Shown: positions 1 to 8,645, numbered from the stretch's first letter. The stretch: DNA of 64,000 nt from Streptomyces gilvus (GCF_022513565.1 NZ_JAKWBE010000012.1:62001-126000), one strand, 5' to 3'. Notes: generated by a model not told the origin, from the sequence alone. Made by a program: numbers and translations.

Positions 1-1145
1 GCGTCCAGCGCGCCGCCTTCGACCTCGCCACCGAACAGGCCGTGCTGCGCCGCAACGCCACCGACTCCCTGGTCAGCCTGGGCCGCCGCAACCAGAACCT
101 GGTCCGCCGGCAGATCAGCTTCATCAACAAGCTGGAGCACGAGGACGCCGACCCGGCCACCCTGGGCAACCTCTTCGAACTCGACCACCTCGCCACCCGG
201 ATGCGCCGCAACGCCGAGAGCCTGTTGGTGCTCGCCGGCGAGTCCAGCCCCCGCCCCTGGGCCACCCCGCTCGCCCTCACCGACGTACTGCGCGCCGCGC
301 TCTCCGAGGTCGAGGAGTACCGCCGGGTCACCCTGCGGCGGATCGAGCCCGCGCACATCACCGGCTCCGTCGTCGCCGAAGTCGCCCATCTGCTCGCCGA
401 GCTGGTCGAGAACGCGCTCAGCTTCTCGCCACCCGACTCCGACGTCGAGGTCGAGGGCCGGCGCACCAGCGCCGGATACCTGGTCGCGATCGTCGACCAC
501 GGGTTCGGCATGGACGCCCAGGCGCTCGCCGAGGCCAACGTACGGCTGTCCGGCACCGCGAGCTTCATGGCCGAACCCACCCGGTTCCTCGGTCACTTCG
601 TGGTCGGCGCCCTCGCCCGCAAGTGCGGCATCGAGGTACGGCTCGGGGAGGCGCCGGCGGCCGGCGTGGTCGCCCGGGTGCTGATCCCGACCTCCCTGCT
701 CACGGAGGCCCCGCGCAAGAAGGGGGCGGACAAGACGCCGGACAAGGCGGTGCTGCCCGCACCGCGCAAGGAGACGGAGATGCCGGCCGCCGAGCCGGTC
801 ACCGTGGCGGCGGAAGCGAAGCCGAAGAGCGTGGACCAGAAAAGGAACGAGAACCGGGACGAGGGCCGCGGCGCCGGCGTGAAGGGCGGCACCTCCGCCG
901 CCCGTACCCGCAACGGGCTCGTCAAGCGGCCCCGGCGCAGCGCGATCGCGGACGCCGTCAGCGAGACGGACCGGCCGCGGCGGCCGGCGCCCGCCGGGCC
1001 GGCCGCCGACCGGAGCCCCGAGGAGATCTCCGGGATGCTCTCCACCCTGCGCAGCGCCCATATGCGGGGCGGGATCAGCGTGGAGAAGGAGAAGAAGCAG
1101 GACCGGCAGCGGTCCGCCGAACAGGGTGAGGGTGACGCCGAATGA
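1..1145 (+). CDS. cvnA: Conservon sensor-kinase-like protein CvnA (5' truncated by window edge)
   Basis: This is the C-terminal part of the nitrate-sensor-like histidine kinase that heads a conservon. The frame is open from base 3, so the real start lies outside the window. The visible protein has an HATPase_c fold: the N box reads ELVENALSFSPP and a G1-like motif reads VDHGFGMD. A charged, low-complexity tail of about 150 residues rich in K, R and E follows. The stop overlaps the next start as ATGA, as expected of a translationally coupled conservon. In the family CvnA sits at the membrane and is thought to signal through CvnB, CvnC and the GTPase CvnD. The membrane segments would be in the missing N-terminal part. 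Confidence 0.9.
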   Translation, partial: VQRAAFDLATEQAVLRRNATDSLVSLGRRNQNLVRRQISFINKLEHEDADPATLGNLFELDHLATRMRRNAESLLVLAGESSPRPWATPLALTDVLRAALSEVEEYRRVTLRRIEPAHITGSVVAEVAHLLAELVENALSFSPPDSDVEVEGRRTSAGYLVAIVDHGFGMDAQALAEANVRLSGTASFMAEPTRFLGHFVVGALARKCGIEVRLGEAPAAGVVARVLIPTSLLTEAPRKKGADKTPDKAVLPAPRKETEMPAAEPVTVAAEAKPKSVDQKRNENRDEGRGAGVKGGTSAARTRNGLVKRPRRSAIADAVSETDRPRRPAPAGPAADRSPEEISGMLSTLRSAHMRGGISVEKEKKQDRQRSAEQGEGDAE

Positions 1146-1570
1146 CCACCGTGGACGCCCACAACGACTCGCAGACCTTCAACTGGCTGCTCGCCAACTT
1201 CGTCCGGAGCACCGACGGGGTACGGGACGCGGTCGCCGTCTCCTCCGACGGACTGCTGATCGCCGTGTCCGACGGGCTCGGGCGGACCGAGGCCGACCAT
1301 CTCGCGGCGATCGTGTCGGGGCTGAGCAGCCTGGCGCGCAGCGCGTCCAAGCGGTACGGCTTCGACGGGGTCAAGCTCATCATGATCGAGATGGGCCGCG
1401 GATTCCTGCTCGTCTCCGCGATCCGGGACGGCAGCTGTCTCGGGGTGCTCGCCGACAGCAGCGGTGAACTGGGCCTGGTCGGCTATGAGATGGCGGTGCT
1501 CGCGGAGCGGGCGGGTGATCTGCTCACGCCCACCCTCATCGCCGATCTGCGGCAGGCGTTGCCGCGGTGA
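1142..1570 (+). CDS. cvnB: Roadblock/LC7 domain protein CvnB
   Basis: A 142-residue roadblock/LC7-type protein. It is the second gene of the conservon, starting at an ATG that overlaps the cvnA stop by 4 nt. The single domain spans about residues 10-110 and has the usual hydrophobic strands, for example AVAVSSDGLLIAVSDG and the glycine-rich LGVLADSSGELGLVGYEM. Proteins of this family act as regulators or platforms for small Ras-like GTPases, so CvnD two genes downstream is the obvious partner. It lacks a signal peptide and membrane segments and should be cytoplasmic, held at the membrane only through CvnA. Confidence 0.92.
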   Translation: MTTVDAHNDSQTFNWLLANFVRSTDGVRDAVAVSSDGLLIAVSDGLGRTEADHLAAIVSGLSSLARSASKRYGFDGVKLIMIEMGRGFLLVSAIRDGSCLGVLADSSGELGLVGYEMAVLAERAGDLLTPTLIADLRQALPR

Positions 1571-1923
1571 ACGGCGAACTCCCCATGGACGTAGAACCGG
1601 TTGAGGACGCGACCTTCGTCCGGCCGTTCATCATCACCGGCGGCCGGGCCGAGCCGCTCCGGGCGGACCTTCGGCTGGAGACGCTGGTCGTGGCCGTCGG
1701 TGCGCCCGACGAGACGCTGACCTTTGAACGGCGGCACATCGTCGCGGTGTGCGAGCAGCCGACGACGGTCGCGGAGGTGGCGTCACGGGTCGGCGTGCCG
1801 CTCGGCGTGGCCAAGGTGCTCGTGTCCGACCTCGTCGTCGCGGGTCAGCTGACCTGCCGGCAACCCGCGGAGCTGCCGCTCCAGACGCTGGAAAGGATCA
1901 GGGACCATGTCCGGGCGCTCTGA
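1567..1923 (+). CDS. cvnC: DUF742 protein CvnC
   Basis: A 118-residue DUF742 protein, third gene of the conservon. The chosen GTG start overlaps the cvnB stop (GTGA); an in-frame ATG at 1585 is an alternative. The motif VRPFIITGGRAEP near the N-terminus and the winged-helix-like stretch TVAEVASRVGVPLGVAKVLVSDL (residues about 62-84) are typical of the family. The role is unknown; in conservons it is thought to join the CvnA/CvnB/CvnD membrane complex. Its 3' end overlaps the start of cvnD by 17 nt, so the four genes are probably co-translated. Confidence 0.9.
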   Translation: MNGELPMDVEPVEDATFVRPFIITGGRAEPLRADLRLETLVVAVGAPDETLTFERRHIVAVCEQPTTVAEVASRVGVPLGVAKVLVSDLVVAGQLTCRQPAELPLQTLERIRDHVRAL

Positions 1924-2503
1924 CAGGACCGTGCCCCTCGCCGTGAAGATCGTGGTGAGCGGGGGACTCGGGGTCGGGAAGACCACGTTCATCGGGGCGA
2001 TCTCGGAGATCGAGCCGCTGGACACGGAGGCCGCGATCACCCAGGTCTCGGTGGGCGTCGACTCGCTGGACGGGGTCGAGTCGAAGACGACCACCACGGT
2101 GGCCCTGGACTTCGGACGGATCACCCTGGACCCGACGATCGCCCTGTACCTGTTCGGGACGCCCGGGCAGGACCGCTTCTCGTTCCTCTGGGACGACCTG
2201 GTGGAGGGCGCCCTGGGGACGGTCGTCCTCGCGGACACCCGGCGCATCGAGGAGTGTTTCCCGGCGGTGGACTACTTCGAGTCGCAGGGAGCGCCGTTCG
2301 TGCTGGCCGTGAACCGCTTCGACGGGGCGGAGCGGTTCGAACTGGAGGAAGTGCGCGAGGCACTGGGGCTGGGCGGTGACGTGCCGGTGCTGGAGTGCGA
2401 CGCACGGGAGCGTTCTTCCGTGCGCGATGTGCTGGGCGCTCTGATGGATCGGGTGATCGGGGTCCGGGCCACGCCCAGGAGGCGGGCCACGATGGTGCGT
2501 TAG
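1907..2503 (+). CDS. cvnD: Ras/Rab-like small GTPase CvnD
   Basis: A 198-residue GTP-binding protein and the output component of the conservon. The P-loop GGLGVGKT lies at residues 19-26, the switch II/G3 motif is FGTPGQDRF, and NRFD takes the place of the usual NKxD base-recognition motif. The ATG lies 17 nt inside cvnC, preceded by GGAAAGG and a second purine run. Family knowledge: conservon GTPases cycle in response to the CvnA/B/C complex and influence development or antibiotic production. The cytochrome P450 gene (cvnE) that follows some conservons is absent here; the next gene is an unrelated flavoprotein. Confidence 0.92.
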   Translation: MSGRSDRTVPLAVKIVVSGGLGVGKTTFIGAISEIEPLDTEAAITQVSVGVDSLDGVESKTTTTVALDFGRITLDPTIALYLFGTPGQDRFSFLWDDLVEGALGTVVLADTRRIEECFPAVDYFESQGAPFVLAVNRFDGAERFELEEVREALGLGGDVPVLECDARERSSVRDVLGALMDRVIGVRATPRRRATMVR

Positions 2504-2590
2504 CGGCCGGCCGCGAAGAACACGAGGTGTTGGCGGCCGGCCGTGAGAAGCACGAACGTGTCAGCGGCCGACCGTGAAAAGCACGAGGGG
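2503..2590 (+). repeat. Three imperfect tandem copies of a ~30-nt unit
   Basis: Immediately after the cvnD stop a unit beginning GCGGCCGGCCG and ending in GAAGCACGA-like sequence occurs three times, starting at 2503, 2533 and 2564. The core GCGGCCG(G/A)CCGYGARAA(G/A)CACGA is kept. The first copy begins inside the cvnD stop codon. Each unit contains the palindrome CGGCCG, so it could fold locally. Confidence 0.7.
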
Positions 2591-2920
2591 AGGGGTGTGC
2601 GTGTGAAGGCGGAGGGAGGAGACGAGGGGCGCCGGGCAGGGCGGTCGGCTCAACAGGAACAGGACCACACGCGACCGAAGTCGATGTGGGAGCGCTTGAC
2701 CAGCCACTGCTGTGGATGCATGGAGCAAGTGGAACAGGCATCCGGTTCCGCGTCAACTGAGATGAGACGTGCGGCTCATATGCTGGACGGCCTTGACAGT
2801 GACGGGAAACGGCCCCGTAGAGTCGACGGACGGTCCTGCTGAGGGGCTCGGCCGTACTGCGCCCTGCCGCGCATCGTGTGAAGGCACCACCGTGTTCCAC
2901 CTACGTCGCGGAGCCTTCGC
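2504..2920. other. 417-nt intergenic region between conservon and flavoprotein gene
   Basis: Beyond the tandem repeats at its left end and a possible promoter at 2793-2823, I see no gene with a convincing start site. One frame stays open on the + strand from about 2543 to 2842, but it begins within the repeat array and encodes a composition-driven charged peptide, so I do not call it. Confidence 0.6.
2793..2823 (+). promoter_or_regulatory. Possible sigma-70-type promoter for the flavoprotein operon
   Basis: A perfect TTGACA at 2793-2798 is followed 19 nt later by TAGAGT at 2818-2823, about 100 nt upstream of the ATG at 2921. The spacer is slightly long, so this is only a candidate. Confidence 0.35.
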
Positions 2921-4714
2921 ATGTCCTCCGACACCCTTGTCGCATTCCCCGCCGAGCCCGCGCGGCACTCCCTGGTGATCGTGGGGGCCGGGCCGCGGGG
3001 GACCGGTCTGATCGAGCGGATCGCCGCCAACGCCCCCGAACTGTACGGCGGTTCGGGCCTGGACATCCATCTCGTCGACCCGCATCCGCCCGGCGCCGGA
3101 CGGATCTGGCGCGCCGCGCAGTCGCCGCTGCTGTGGATGAACTCGCACGCCGAGGACGTCACCATGTTCACCGACGAGACGGTGGCCATGGAGGGCCCGG
3201 TGCGCGAGGGCCCCACACTGCACGAGTGGGCCGGCATCGACGGCGCCGTATTCGCGGACCGGCAGCTGCAGGGCTCCTATCTGCGCTGGGTGCACGAACA
3301 GGCCGTCGCCGCGCTGCCCCCGGACGTGACCGTCCATCACCACCCGCGGCGAGCCCTGCGGATCGGCGGTCCGCGCGAGGGACGCCAGCAGGTGTGGCTG
3401 GAGGGCCTCTCCAGCCCCCTCCCGGCCGACCTGGTGGTGCTGGCCATCGGCCATCTCGACGCGGAACTCGACGAACAGCAACGCGAGTTGGCCGACTACG
3501 CGCGGGAACACGGGCTGGTGCACCTGCCGCCCGACTTCACCGCCGACAGCGATCTCTCCGCGCTCGAACCCGGCGAACCGGTCCTGGTCCGCGGGTTCGG
3601 GCTGGCCTTCGTCGACCTGATGGTGCTGCTCACCGAGGGGCGGGGCGGGCGGTACGAGGGCGACACCTATGTGCCGTCCGGGCGGGAACCGCTGCTGTAC
3701 GTCGGATCGCGGCGCGGGGTGCCGTACCACTCCAAGATCGGCTACGACTGGAGCGGTGAACGGCCGCCGCTGCCGCGGTTCTTCGGGCCCGGCGAGGTCG
3801 GCGAACTGCTCGCGCGGCCGGGCGGGTTCGACTTTCGGCGGGACGTGTGGCCGCTGGTGGAGAAGGAGTTGGGGTTCGCCCACTACCACCGGCTGTTCAC
3901 CGTGCATCCCGAGCGGGCCGCGATGTCCTGGGCCGACTTCGAGGAGAAGTACGCGGCCGGGAGCGGCGCGGAGATCCAGGCGCTGGTCGCGGCCGCCGTG
4001 CCCGATCCCGCCGACCGGCTGGACCTCGCCGCGCTCGACCGGCCCCTGGAGGGGGTGCGGTACGGGTCGCTGGAGGAGTTCCAGGAGGGGCTGCGCGGAT
4101 ATGTCGAGCAGGACCTGAGCAGACGTCACGACCCGCGGTACAGCCCCGACCTGTCCGTCTTCCTGGCGCTGCTGTCCGTCTACGGGCAGCTGATCCGGCT
4201 CGGTGACATCGGGCCCTGGTGGCACGGGTTCTTCAGCTATCTGGCCTCCGGTCCGCCCGGGCCCCGGCTGCGGCAGATGCTGGCGCTCTCCCGGGCCGGG
4301 GTACTGAAGTTTCTGGGCGCCGACATGACCGTCACCGCGGAGGACGGGGTGTTCCGGGCGGCCAGTGCCACCGTGCCGGGCGCCGTCGTCGAGGCGCGGG
4401 CGCTGGTCGAGGCGCGGCTGCCGGAGCCCACCGTCGGGCGGGCGCGGGACACGCTGCTGCGCGAGCTGCAGGCCGACGGGGCCGCCGAGACGGCGGACGG
4501 GCTGCTGCGGGTCGATCCCGGCGACGGACGGATCCTCGACCGCGCCGGGCGACCGCACCCCCGGCGCTTCGCGCTCGGCCCCTACACCGACGGCCGCACC
4601 CCGGGCGCCTTCACCCGCCCGCGCACGGGCGGACCCGCGTTCCGCCAGAACGACGCGACGGCCCGGGCGGCGCTGCGCTTCCTGGCCGAACTGGGCTCCC
4701 GGGCGGCGGCGTGA
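2921..4714 (+). CDS. FAD/NAD(P)-binding protein (PF13454-like)
   Basis: A 597-residue flavoprotein of the FAD-NAD(P)-binding type. A Rossmann dinucleotide motif, VIVGAGPRGTGLIERI, lies at about residues 19-34. A second nucleotide-binding region is suggested by LVVLAIGH near residue 172 and VLVRGFGLAFVDL near 221. No signal peptide or membrane segment is visible. Relatives resemble N-hydroxylating or adenylyl-sulfate-linked flavoproteins, but the substrate is not known. It stands 96 nt upstream of two luciferase-like monooxygenases, so it may belong to the same scavenging pathway, for example as an oxidoreductase partner. The ATG at 2921 follows a weak GCGGAG ribosome site. Confidence 0.82.
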   Translation: MSSDTLVAFPAEPARHSLVIVGAGPRGTGLIERIAANAPELYGGSGLDIHLVDPHPPGAGRIWRAAQSPLLWMNSHAEDVTMFTDETVAMEGPVREGPTLHEWAGIDGAVFADRQLQGSYLRWVHEQAVAALPPDVTVHHHPRRALRIGGPREGRQQVWLEGLSSPLPADLVVLAIGHLDAELDEQQRELADYAREHGLVHLPPDFTADSDLSALEPGEPVLVRGFGLAFVDLMVLLTEGRGGRYEGDTYVPSGREPLLYVGSRRGVPYHSKIGYDWSGERPPLPRFFGPGEVGELLARPGGFDFRRDVWPLVEKELGFAHYHRLFTVHPERAAMSWADFEEKYAAGSGAEIQALVAAAVPDPADRLDLAALDRPLEGVRYGSLEEFQEGLRGYVEQDLSRRHDPRYSPDLSVFLALLSVYGQLIRLGDIGPWWHGFFSYLASGPPGPRLRQMLALSRAGVLKFLGADMTVTAEDGVFRAASATVPGAVVEARALVEARLPEPTVGRARDTLLRELQADGAAETADGLLRVDPGDGRILDRAGRPHPRRFALGPYTDGRTPGAFTRPRTGGPAFRQNDATARAALRFLAELGSRAAA

Positions 4715-4810
4715 CGGCCGGCTCCTCCTCGGCGGCGTGACGTCCCGGGTGTCATCCCTGCGCGCACATGTGGGTCCCTCCTCTCAGGGTTCTCCGAAAG
4801 GCTCCTTTAC

Positions 4811-5896
4811 ATGACCTCATCGCACGGCCGGGGGCGGTTGCACCTGGCCGCCGCTCTCGATCAGCCGACGGTGTTCGACGCCGGTCCGTACGTCGAGCTG
4901 GCGCGGCTCGCCGAGCGGGGCGGGCTGGACTTCGTGACGCTCGGCGACACCTTCGCCCGGCCCGGACCCGACGCGCTCGCCGTCCTGTCCCGGGTCGCGC
5001 CCGCCACCAGCCGCGTCGGCCTGGTCCCCACCGTCACCACCACGCACACCGAGCCCTTCCACGTCCAGGCCGCCGTCGCCACCCTCGACTGGGTCAGCCG
5101 GGGCCGGGCCGGCTGGCGGATCGACGTGTCGGCCACCGAGGGCGAGGCCCGTCTCTTCGGCCGCCGGCACGCCGCTCCCGCCGAGGAGCTGTGGCGCGAG
5201 GCCGGCGAAGTGGCCGACGTGGCCGCCAGGTTGTGGGACAGCTGGGAGGACGACGCCGAGATACGGGACGTGGCCACCGGCCGCTTCATCGACCGCGACA
5301 AGCTGCACCACATCGACTTCGAGGGCGCCGGCTTCTCCGTGAGGGGCCCCTCGATCGTGCCGCGCCCCCCGCAGGGCCATCCCGTCCGTGTGGTCGACGC
5401 GACCGAAGGGCAGGCCCGGCGCACCGCGGCCCGGTACGCCGACGTGGTCCTCGTACGCGCCGCGAGCGCCGCGCAGGCCGCCGCCGTACGCGATCAACTG
5501 CGCGCCGCGGCCGCCGAGTCCGGGCGCGATCCCGACACCCTGCGCGTCCTCGCGAGCCTGCTCGTCGACCTCGGGGACGGGGAGCACGCGGCCGAGCCGG
5601 GGCATGGCGGAGGCGGCCCTCGGCAGACCGCGCAGGGCCCGCTGTACCGCGGCGGTCCGGTGGACCTCGCCGAACTGGTCGCCGCCTGGCACACCGACGG
5701 TGTCGTCGACGGCTTCCACCTCACGCCCGTCGAACCGCGCCGTGACCTGGAGCGGCTCGTCAACGGCACGGTGGCGCTGCTCCAGCACCGCGGGCTGTTC
5801 CGCACCTTCTATCCGGGCAGCACGCTCCGGGAGCACCTGGGCCTGGCCAGGCCCGCCAACCGGTACGCCGTGACAGGGGGAGCGTCAGCGTCATGA
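4811..5896 (+). CDS. LLM-class flavin-dependent oxidoreductase
   Basis: A 361-residue bacterial-luciferase-like monooxygenase with the expected TIM-barrel pattern: FVTLGDTF near residue 40, TVTTTHTEPFHVQAAVATLDWVSRGRAGWRID around 75-108, and the C-terminal TLREHLGL typical of the nitrilotriacetate/alkanesulfonate monooxygenase group. The ATG is preceded by GAAAGG at 9 nt. Such enzymes use FMNH2 from a separate reductase and O2 to cleave C-S, C-N or similar bonds. It overlaps the next monooxygenase gene by 4 nt (ATGA), so the two should be made together. The substrate cannot be read from sequence; organosulfur compounds are the best guess. Confidence 0.88.
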   Translation: MTSSHGRGRLHLAAALDQPTVFDAGPYVELARLAERGGLDFVTLGDTFARPGPDALAVLSRVAPATSRVGLVPTVTTTHTEPFHVQAAVATLDWVSRGRAGWRIDVSATEGEARLFGRRHAAPAEELWREAGEVADVAARLWDSWEDDAEIRDVATGRFIDRDKLHHIDFEGAGFSVRGPSIVPRPPQGHPVRVVDATEGQARRTAARYADVVLVRAASAAQAAAVRDQLRAAAAESGRDPDTLRVLASLLVDLGDGEHAAEPGHGGGGPRQTAQGPLYRGGPVDLAELVAAWHTDGVVDGFHLTPVEPRRDLERLVNGTVALLQHRGLFRTFYPGSTLREHLGLARPANRYAVTGGASAS

Positions 5897-7347
5897 CCGT
5901 ACGGTCTCGCAAGGAGATCCATCTGGCGGCCCACTTCCCCGGCGTCGACAACACCACCGTGCGGGCGGATCCGCGGTCGCGGTCGCAGATCGACCTCTCG
6001 TCCTTCGAGCACCTCGCCCGCACCGCCGAACGCGGCCTGTTCGACTTCTTCTTCCTCGCCGAGGGACTGAGACCGCGCGAGCACAAGGACCGCATCCACG
6101 ACCTGGACGTGGTGGGACGCCCCGAGTCGCTCACCGTGCTGGGCGCCCTCGCGGGGGTGACCGAGCGCCTCGGGCTCGCCGCCACCGTCAACGCCACCTT
6201 CAACGAGCCCTACGAACTCGCCCGCAGATTCGCCACGTTGGACCACCTCAGCGGCGGCCGGGCCGGCTGGAACGTGGTGACCTCCTCCGACGCCTTCACC
6301 GGCGAGAACTTCCGCCGCGGCGGCTTCCTCGACCGGGCCGAGCGGTATACGCGGGCCGCCGAGTTCGTCGAGGTGGCCCGGACGCTGTGGGACTCGTGGA
6401 CGCCGGACGGCGTCAGCCGGCCGTTCGCCCACCGCGGGCGGCACTTCGACATCGCGGGCGAGTTCACCGTGCCGCGCTCGCCGCAGGGGCATCCGGTCGT
6501 CATCCAGGCGGGGGACTCGGGCGAGGGGCGGGAGTTCGCCGCCGCCACTGCCGACGTGGTCTTTTCCGGCTGGGGGTCCGGGGGTTGTCCCCCGGGACGG
6601 CACGGCACTCGGTACGGTTCGCTGGAGGCGGGGCGTGCCTTCTACGCCGATGTGAAGCGCCGCCTGGCCAAGTACGGCCGGGAACCGGGGGACTTGAAGA
6701 TCATGCCCGGCGTCGGTGTCGTCCTCGGCGACACCGCCGCCGAGGCGCAGGAGAGGGCCACCGAGATCCGGCGGCAGCAGGTCTCCCCGCAGAACGCGAT
6801 CCTCGCCCTGGAGCAGATCTGGGGCGTCGACCTGTCGGCGTACGACCCCGACGGGCCACTCCCCGAGATCGACCCGGTGGCCGACTCGGTGATCACCCAG
6901 GGGCGGACTCGGCGCGGCGACACGGTCGTGATCGCCGAGAAATGGCGTGCCCTCTCCAAGGAGAAGGGACTGTCGATCCGGGAGACCGTGATCGAGGCGG
7001 GCGCCCGGCAGTCCTTCATCGGGACCCCGGACGCGGTCGCCGCCGAGCTGGAGGAGTTCGTGCGGCGGGATGCCGCCGACGGCTTCATCCTCCTGCCGCA
7101 TCTCACCCCGGGCGGACTGGACGAGTTCGTGGACCGGGTGGTGCCGCTGCTCCAGGAGCGCGGGGTGTTCCGCACGGAGTACCGGGGTTCGACGCTCCGC
7201 TCCCATCTCGGGCTGGAACGCCCAGAGGATCGAGGGCGATCCGGACGGTCGACTTCCGGACATCCGTCGAATCCGGACGACAGACGTGGACGTGGCGCTC
7301 GGTGCGGTGAGCGGCGGCGGGTCGTGTCGGGGCGCGAAGAGGCGTGA
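5893..7347 (+). CDS. NtaA/DmoA-family FMN-dependent monooxygenase
   Basis: A 484-residue luciferase-like monooxygenase of the NtaA/DmoA/SnaA group. Family hallmarks are IHLAAHFPGVDN at the N-terminus, DFFFLAEGLRPREH near residue 50, ATVNATFNEPYELARRFATLDHLSGGRAGWNVVTS around 97-131 and STLRSHLGL near the end. About 45 extra, arginine-rich residues follow that motif; they look unstructured and are not typical of the family. Known members oxidise nitrilotriacetate, dimethyl sulfide or pristinamycin IIB with FMNH2 supplied by a reductase. It is translationally coupled to the preceding enzyme, which suggests a two-step or two-substrate scavenging route. Confidence 0.88.
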   Translation: MTVRSRKEIHLAAHFPGVDNTTVRADPRSRSQIDLSSFEHLARTAERGLFDFFFLAEGLRPREHKDRIHDLDVVGRPESLTVLGALAGVTERLGLAATVNATFNEPYELARRFATLDHLSGGRAGWNVVTSSDAFTGENFRRGGFLDRAERYTRAAEFVEVARTLWDSWTPDGVSRPFAHRGRHFDIAGEFTVPRSPQGHPVVIQAGDSGEGREFAAATADVVFSGWGSGGCPPGRHGTRYGSLEAGRAFYADVKRRLAKYGREPGDLKIMPGVGVVLGDTAAEAQERATEIRRQQVSPQNAILALEQIWGVDLSAYDPDGPLPEIDPVADSVITQGRTRRGDTVVIAEKWRALSKEKGLSIRETVIEAGARQSFIGTPDAVAAELEEFVRRDAADGFILLPHLTPGGLDEFVDRVVPLLQERGVFRTEYRGSTLRSHLGLERPEDRGRSGRSTSGHPSNPDDRRGRGARCGERRRVVSGREEA

Positions 7348-7512
7348 GGAGCACGGGACTTCGACCTCGGTGCCGCAACGCGCCGCCTCCTGGGCAGCGA
7401 GGCCACGGCCGCGCCGAACCAGGGCGTGCCTGGCCAAAACGCATGGTTCGTTCACAGGTTGACGGCCGAAAGGCGCCCTTGCGGCTACCGGTCGTTCGGC
7501 CGAATACTCCCC

Positions 7513-7526
7513 GACAAGCGCTTGTC
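7513..7526. promoter_or_regulatory. Perfect 14-bp palindrome upstream of the protease gene
   Basis: GACAAGCGCTTGTC is its own reverse complement and lies 105 nt upstream of the protease GTG. A second inverted repeat, GTCCG-N5-CGGAC, follows at 7540-7554. Together they suggest a regulator-binding region for the exoprotease; the regulator is not identified. Confidence 0.4.
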
Positions 7527-7630
7527 AGGGGCACGGCTTGTCCGGAACCCGGACGATCATGCCTCGGGCTGCGCCTCACGGGGCCCCGACCCCACGCGGG
7601 CCCCCCGACTTCCCCTTGGGAGGAACGAAC

Positions 7631-8530
7631 GTGAGGATCAAGCGCACAACCCCCCGCAGCGGCATTTCGAGACGGACCCGGCTGATCGCCGTCACCACCG
7701 GTCTCGTGGCCGCCGCAGCGATCGCGGTCCCCAGCGCGAACGCGTCCGAGTCCCCCACCTTCAGCGCGAGCGCGCTCAAGAACGCGGACGCCTCGGTGCT
7801 CAAGGCCGACGTCCCCGGCACCGCCTGGGCCGTCGACAGCAAGACCAACCGTGTCCTGGTCACCGTCGACAGCACGGTCTCCAAGGCCGAGATCGCCAAG
7901 ATCAAGCGCGAGGCCGGCGCCAACGCCGGGGCCCTCACCATCAAGCGCTCGGCCGGGCAGTTCAAGCCGCTGATCTCCGGCGGCGACGCCATCTACGGCG
8001 GACAGTACCGCTGCTCCCTGGGCTTCAACGTGCACAGCGGGAGCACCTACTACTTCCTGACCGCCGGCCACTGCGGTGAGGTCGCCTCCACCTGGTACTC
8101 CAACTCCAGCCACTCCACGGTGCTCGGCACCAACGTGGGCTACAGCTTCCCGGGCAACGACTTCGCGCTGGTGCGCTACACCAACTCCTCCGTCTCGCAC
8201 CCGAGCACGGTCGGCAGCCAGACCATCACCAGCGCGGCCACGCCGAGCGTGGGCACGACCGTGTACCGCCGTGGATCGACCACCGGTACGCACAGCGGGC
8301 GGGTCACCGCGCTGAACGCCACCGTCAACTACGGCAGCGGTGACGTCGTCTACGGTCTGATCCAGACCACGGTGTGCGCCGAGGGCGGCGACAGCGGTGG
8401 TCCGCTGTACGGCGGCAGCGTGGCGTACGGGCTGACCTCCGGTGGCAGCGGCAACTGCAGCTCCGGCGGTACGACCTTCTTCCAGCCGGTGACCGAGGCG
8501 CTGAGCTACTACGGCGTGAGCATCGGCTGA
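7631..8530 (+). CDS. Secreted streptogrisin B-like serine protease (S1E), preproenzyme
   Basis: A 299-residue prepro-protease. The GTG at 7631 is chosen because GGGAGG precedes it and it gives a clean signal peptide (twin-arginine-rich n-region, VTTGLVAAAAIAVP core, cut near NASES). A propeptide of about 75 residues follows. Mature enzyme should begin at ISGGDAIYGG and be 185 residues long, the same length as S. griseus protease B. The catalytic triad is visible in TAGHCG, GNDFALV and GDSGGP, and four cysteines can form the two usual disulfides. The enzyme is exported, self-processed and digests protein outside the cell. It is monocistronic, with a terminator just downstream. Confidence 0.95.
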   Translation: MRIKRTTPRSGISRRTRLIAVTTGLVAAAAIAVPSANASESPTFSASALKNADASVLKADVPGTAWAVDSKTNRVLVTVDSTVSKAEIAKIKREAGANAGALTIKRSAGQFKPLISGGDAIYGGQYRCSLGFNVHSGSTYYFLTAGHCGEVASTWYSNSSHSTVLGTNVGYSFPGNDFALVRYTNSSVSHPSTVGSQTITSAATPSVGTTVYRRGSTTGTHSGRVTALNATVNYGSGDVVYGLIQTTVCAEGGDSGGPLYGGSVAYGLTSGGSGNCSSGGTTFFQPVTEALSYYGVSIG

Positions 8531-8549
8531 CGTCATCCGCCTTCGGGTG

Positions 8550-8578
8550 GCCCCCGTATGCAACCAGTGTGCGGGGGC
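8550..8578 (+). terminator. Hairpin terminator after protease gene
   Basis: GCCCCCG at 8550-8556 pairs with CGGGGGC at 8572-8578 across a 15-nt loop, followed by a pyrimidine-rich TCCCTCTTGTTC. It lies 20 nt after the protease stop. Confidence 0.65.
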
Positions 8579-8645
8579 TCCCTCTTGTTCGGGTGGCGGA
8601 GTTACCTTCGGAGTACAGGTAGCGCTCAGTCCCCTGGGGGCCGAC

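Noticed and set aside
2543..2842. 99-codon frame between the conservon and the flavoprotein
   Set aside because: It starts inside the tandem repeat array, has no ribosome site, and the product is a charged composition-type peptide.
2504..2920. A cytochrome P450 gene (cvnE) completing the conservon
   Set aside because: No frame in the region shows the heme-binding FxxGxxxC motif; the next gene is an FAD/NAD(P) protein.
2753..4558. A 601-codon - strand frame opposite the flavoprotein gene
   Set aside because: Low-complexity R/G/P/Q translation without a ribosome site; the + strand carries a recognisable Rossmann protein.
4749..4814. Short GTG frame (VSSLRAHVGPSSQG...) ending at the start of the first luciferase-like monooxygenase
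   Set aside because: Its stop overlaps the next ATG and RAHV faintly recalls sulfur-gene leader peptides, but it has no ribosome site of its own and lacks the conserved cysteine-containing end.
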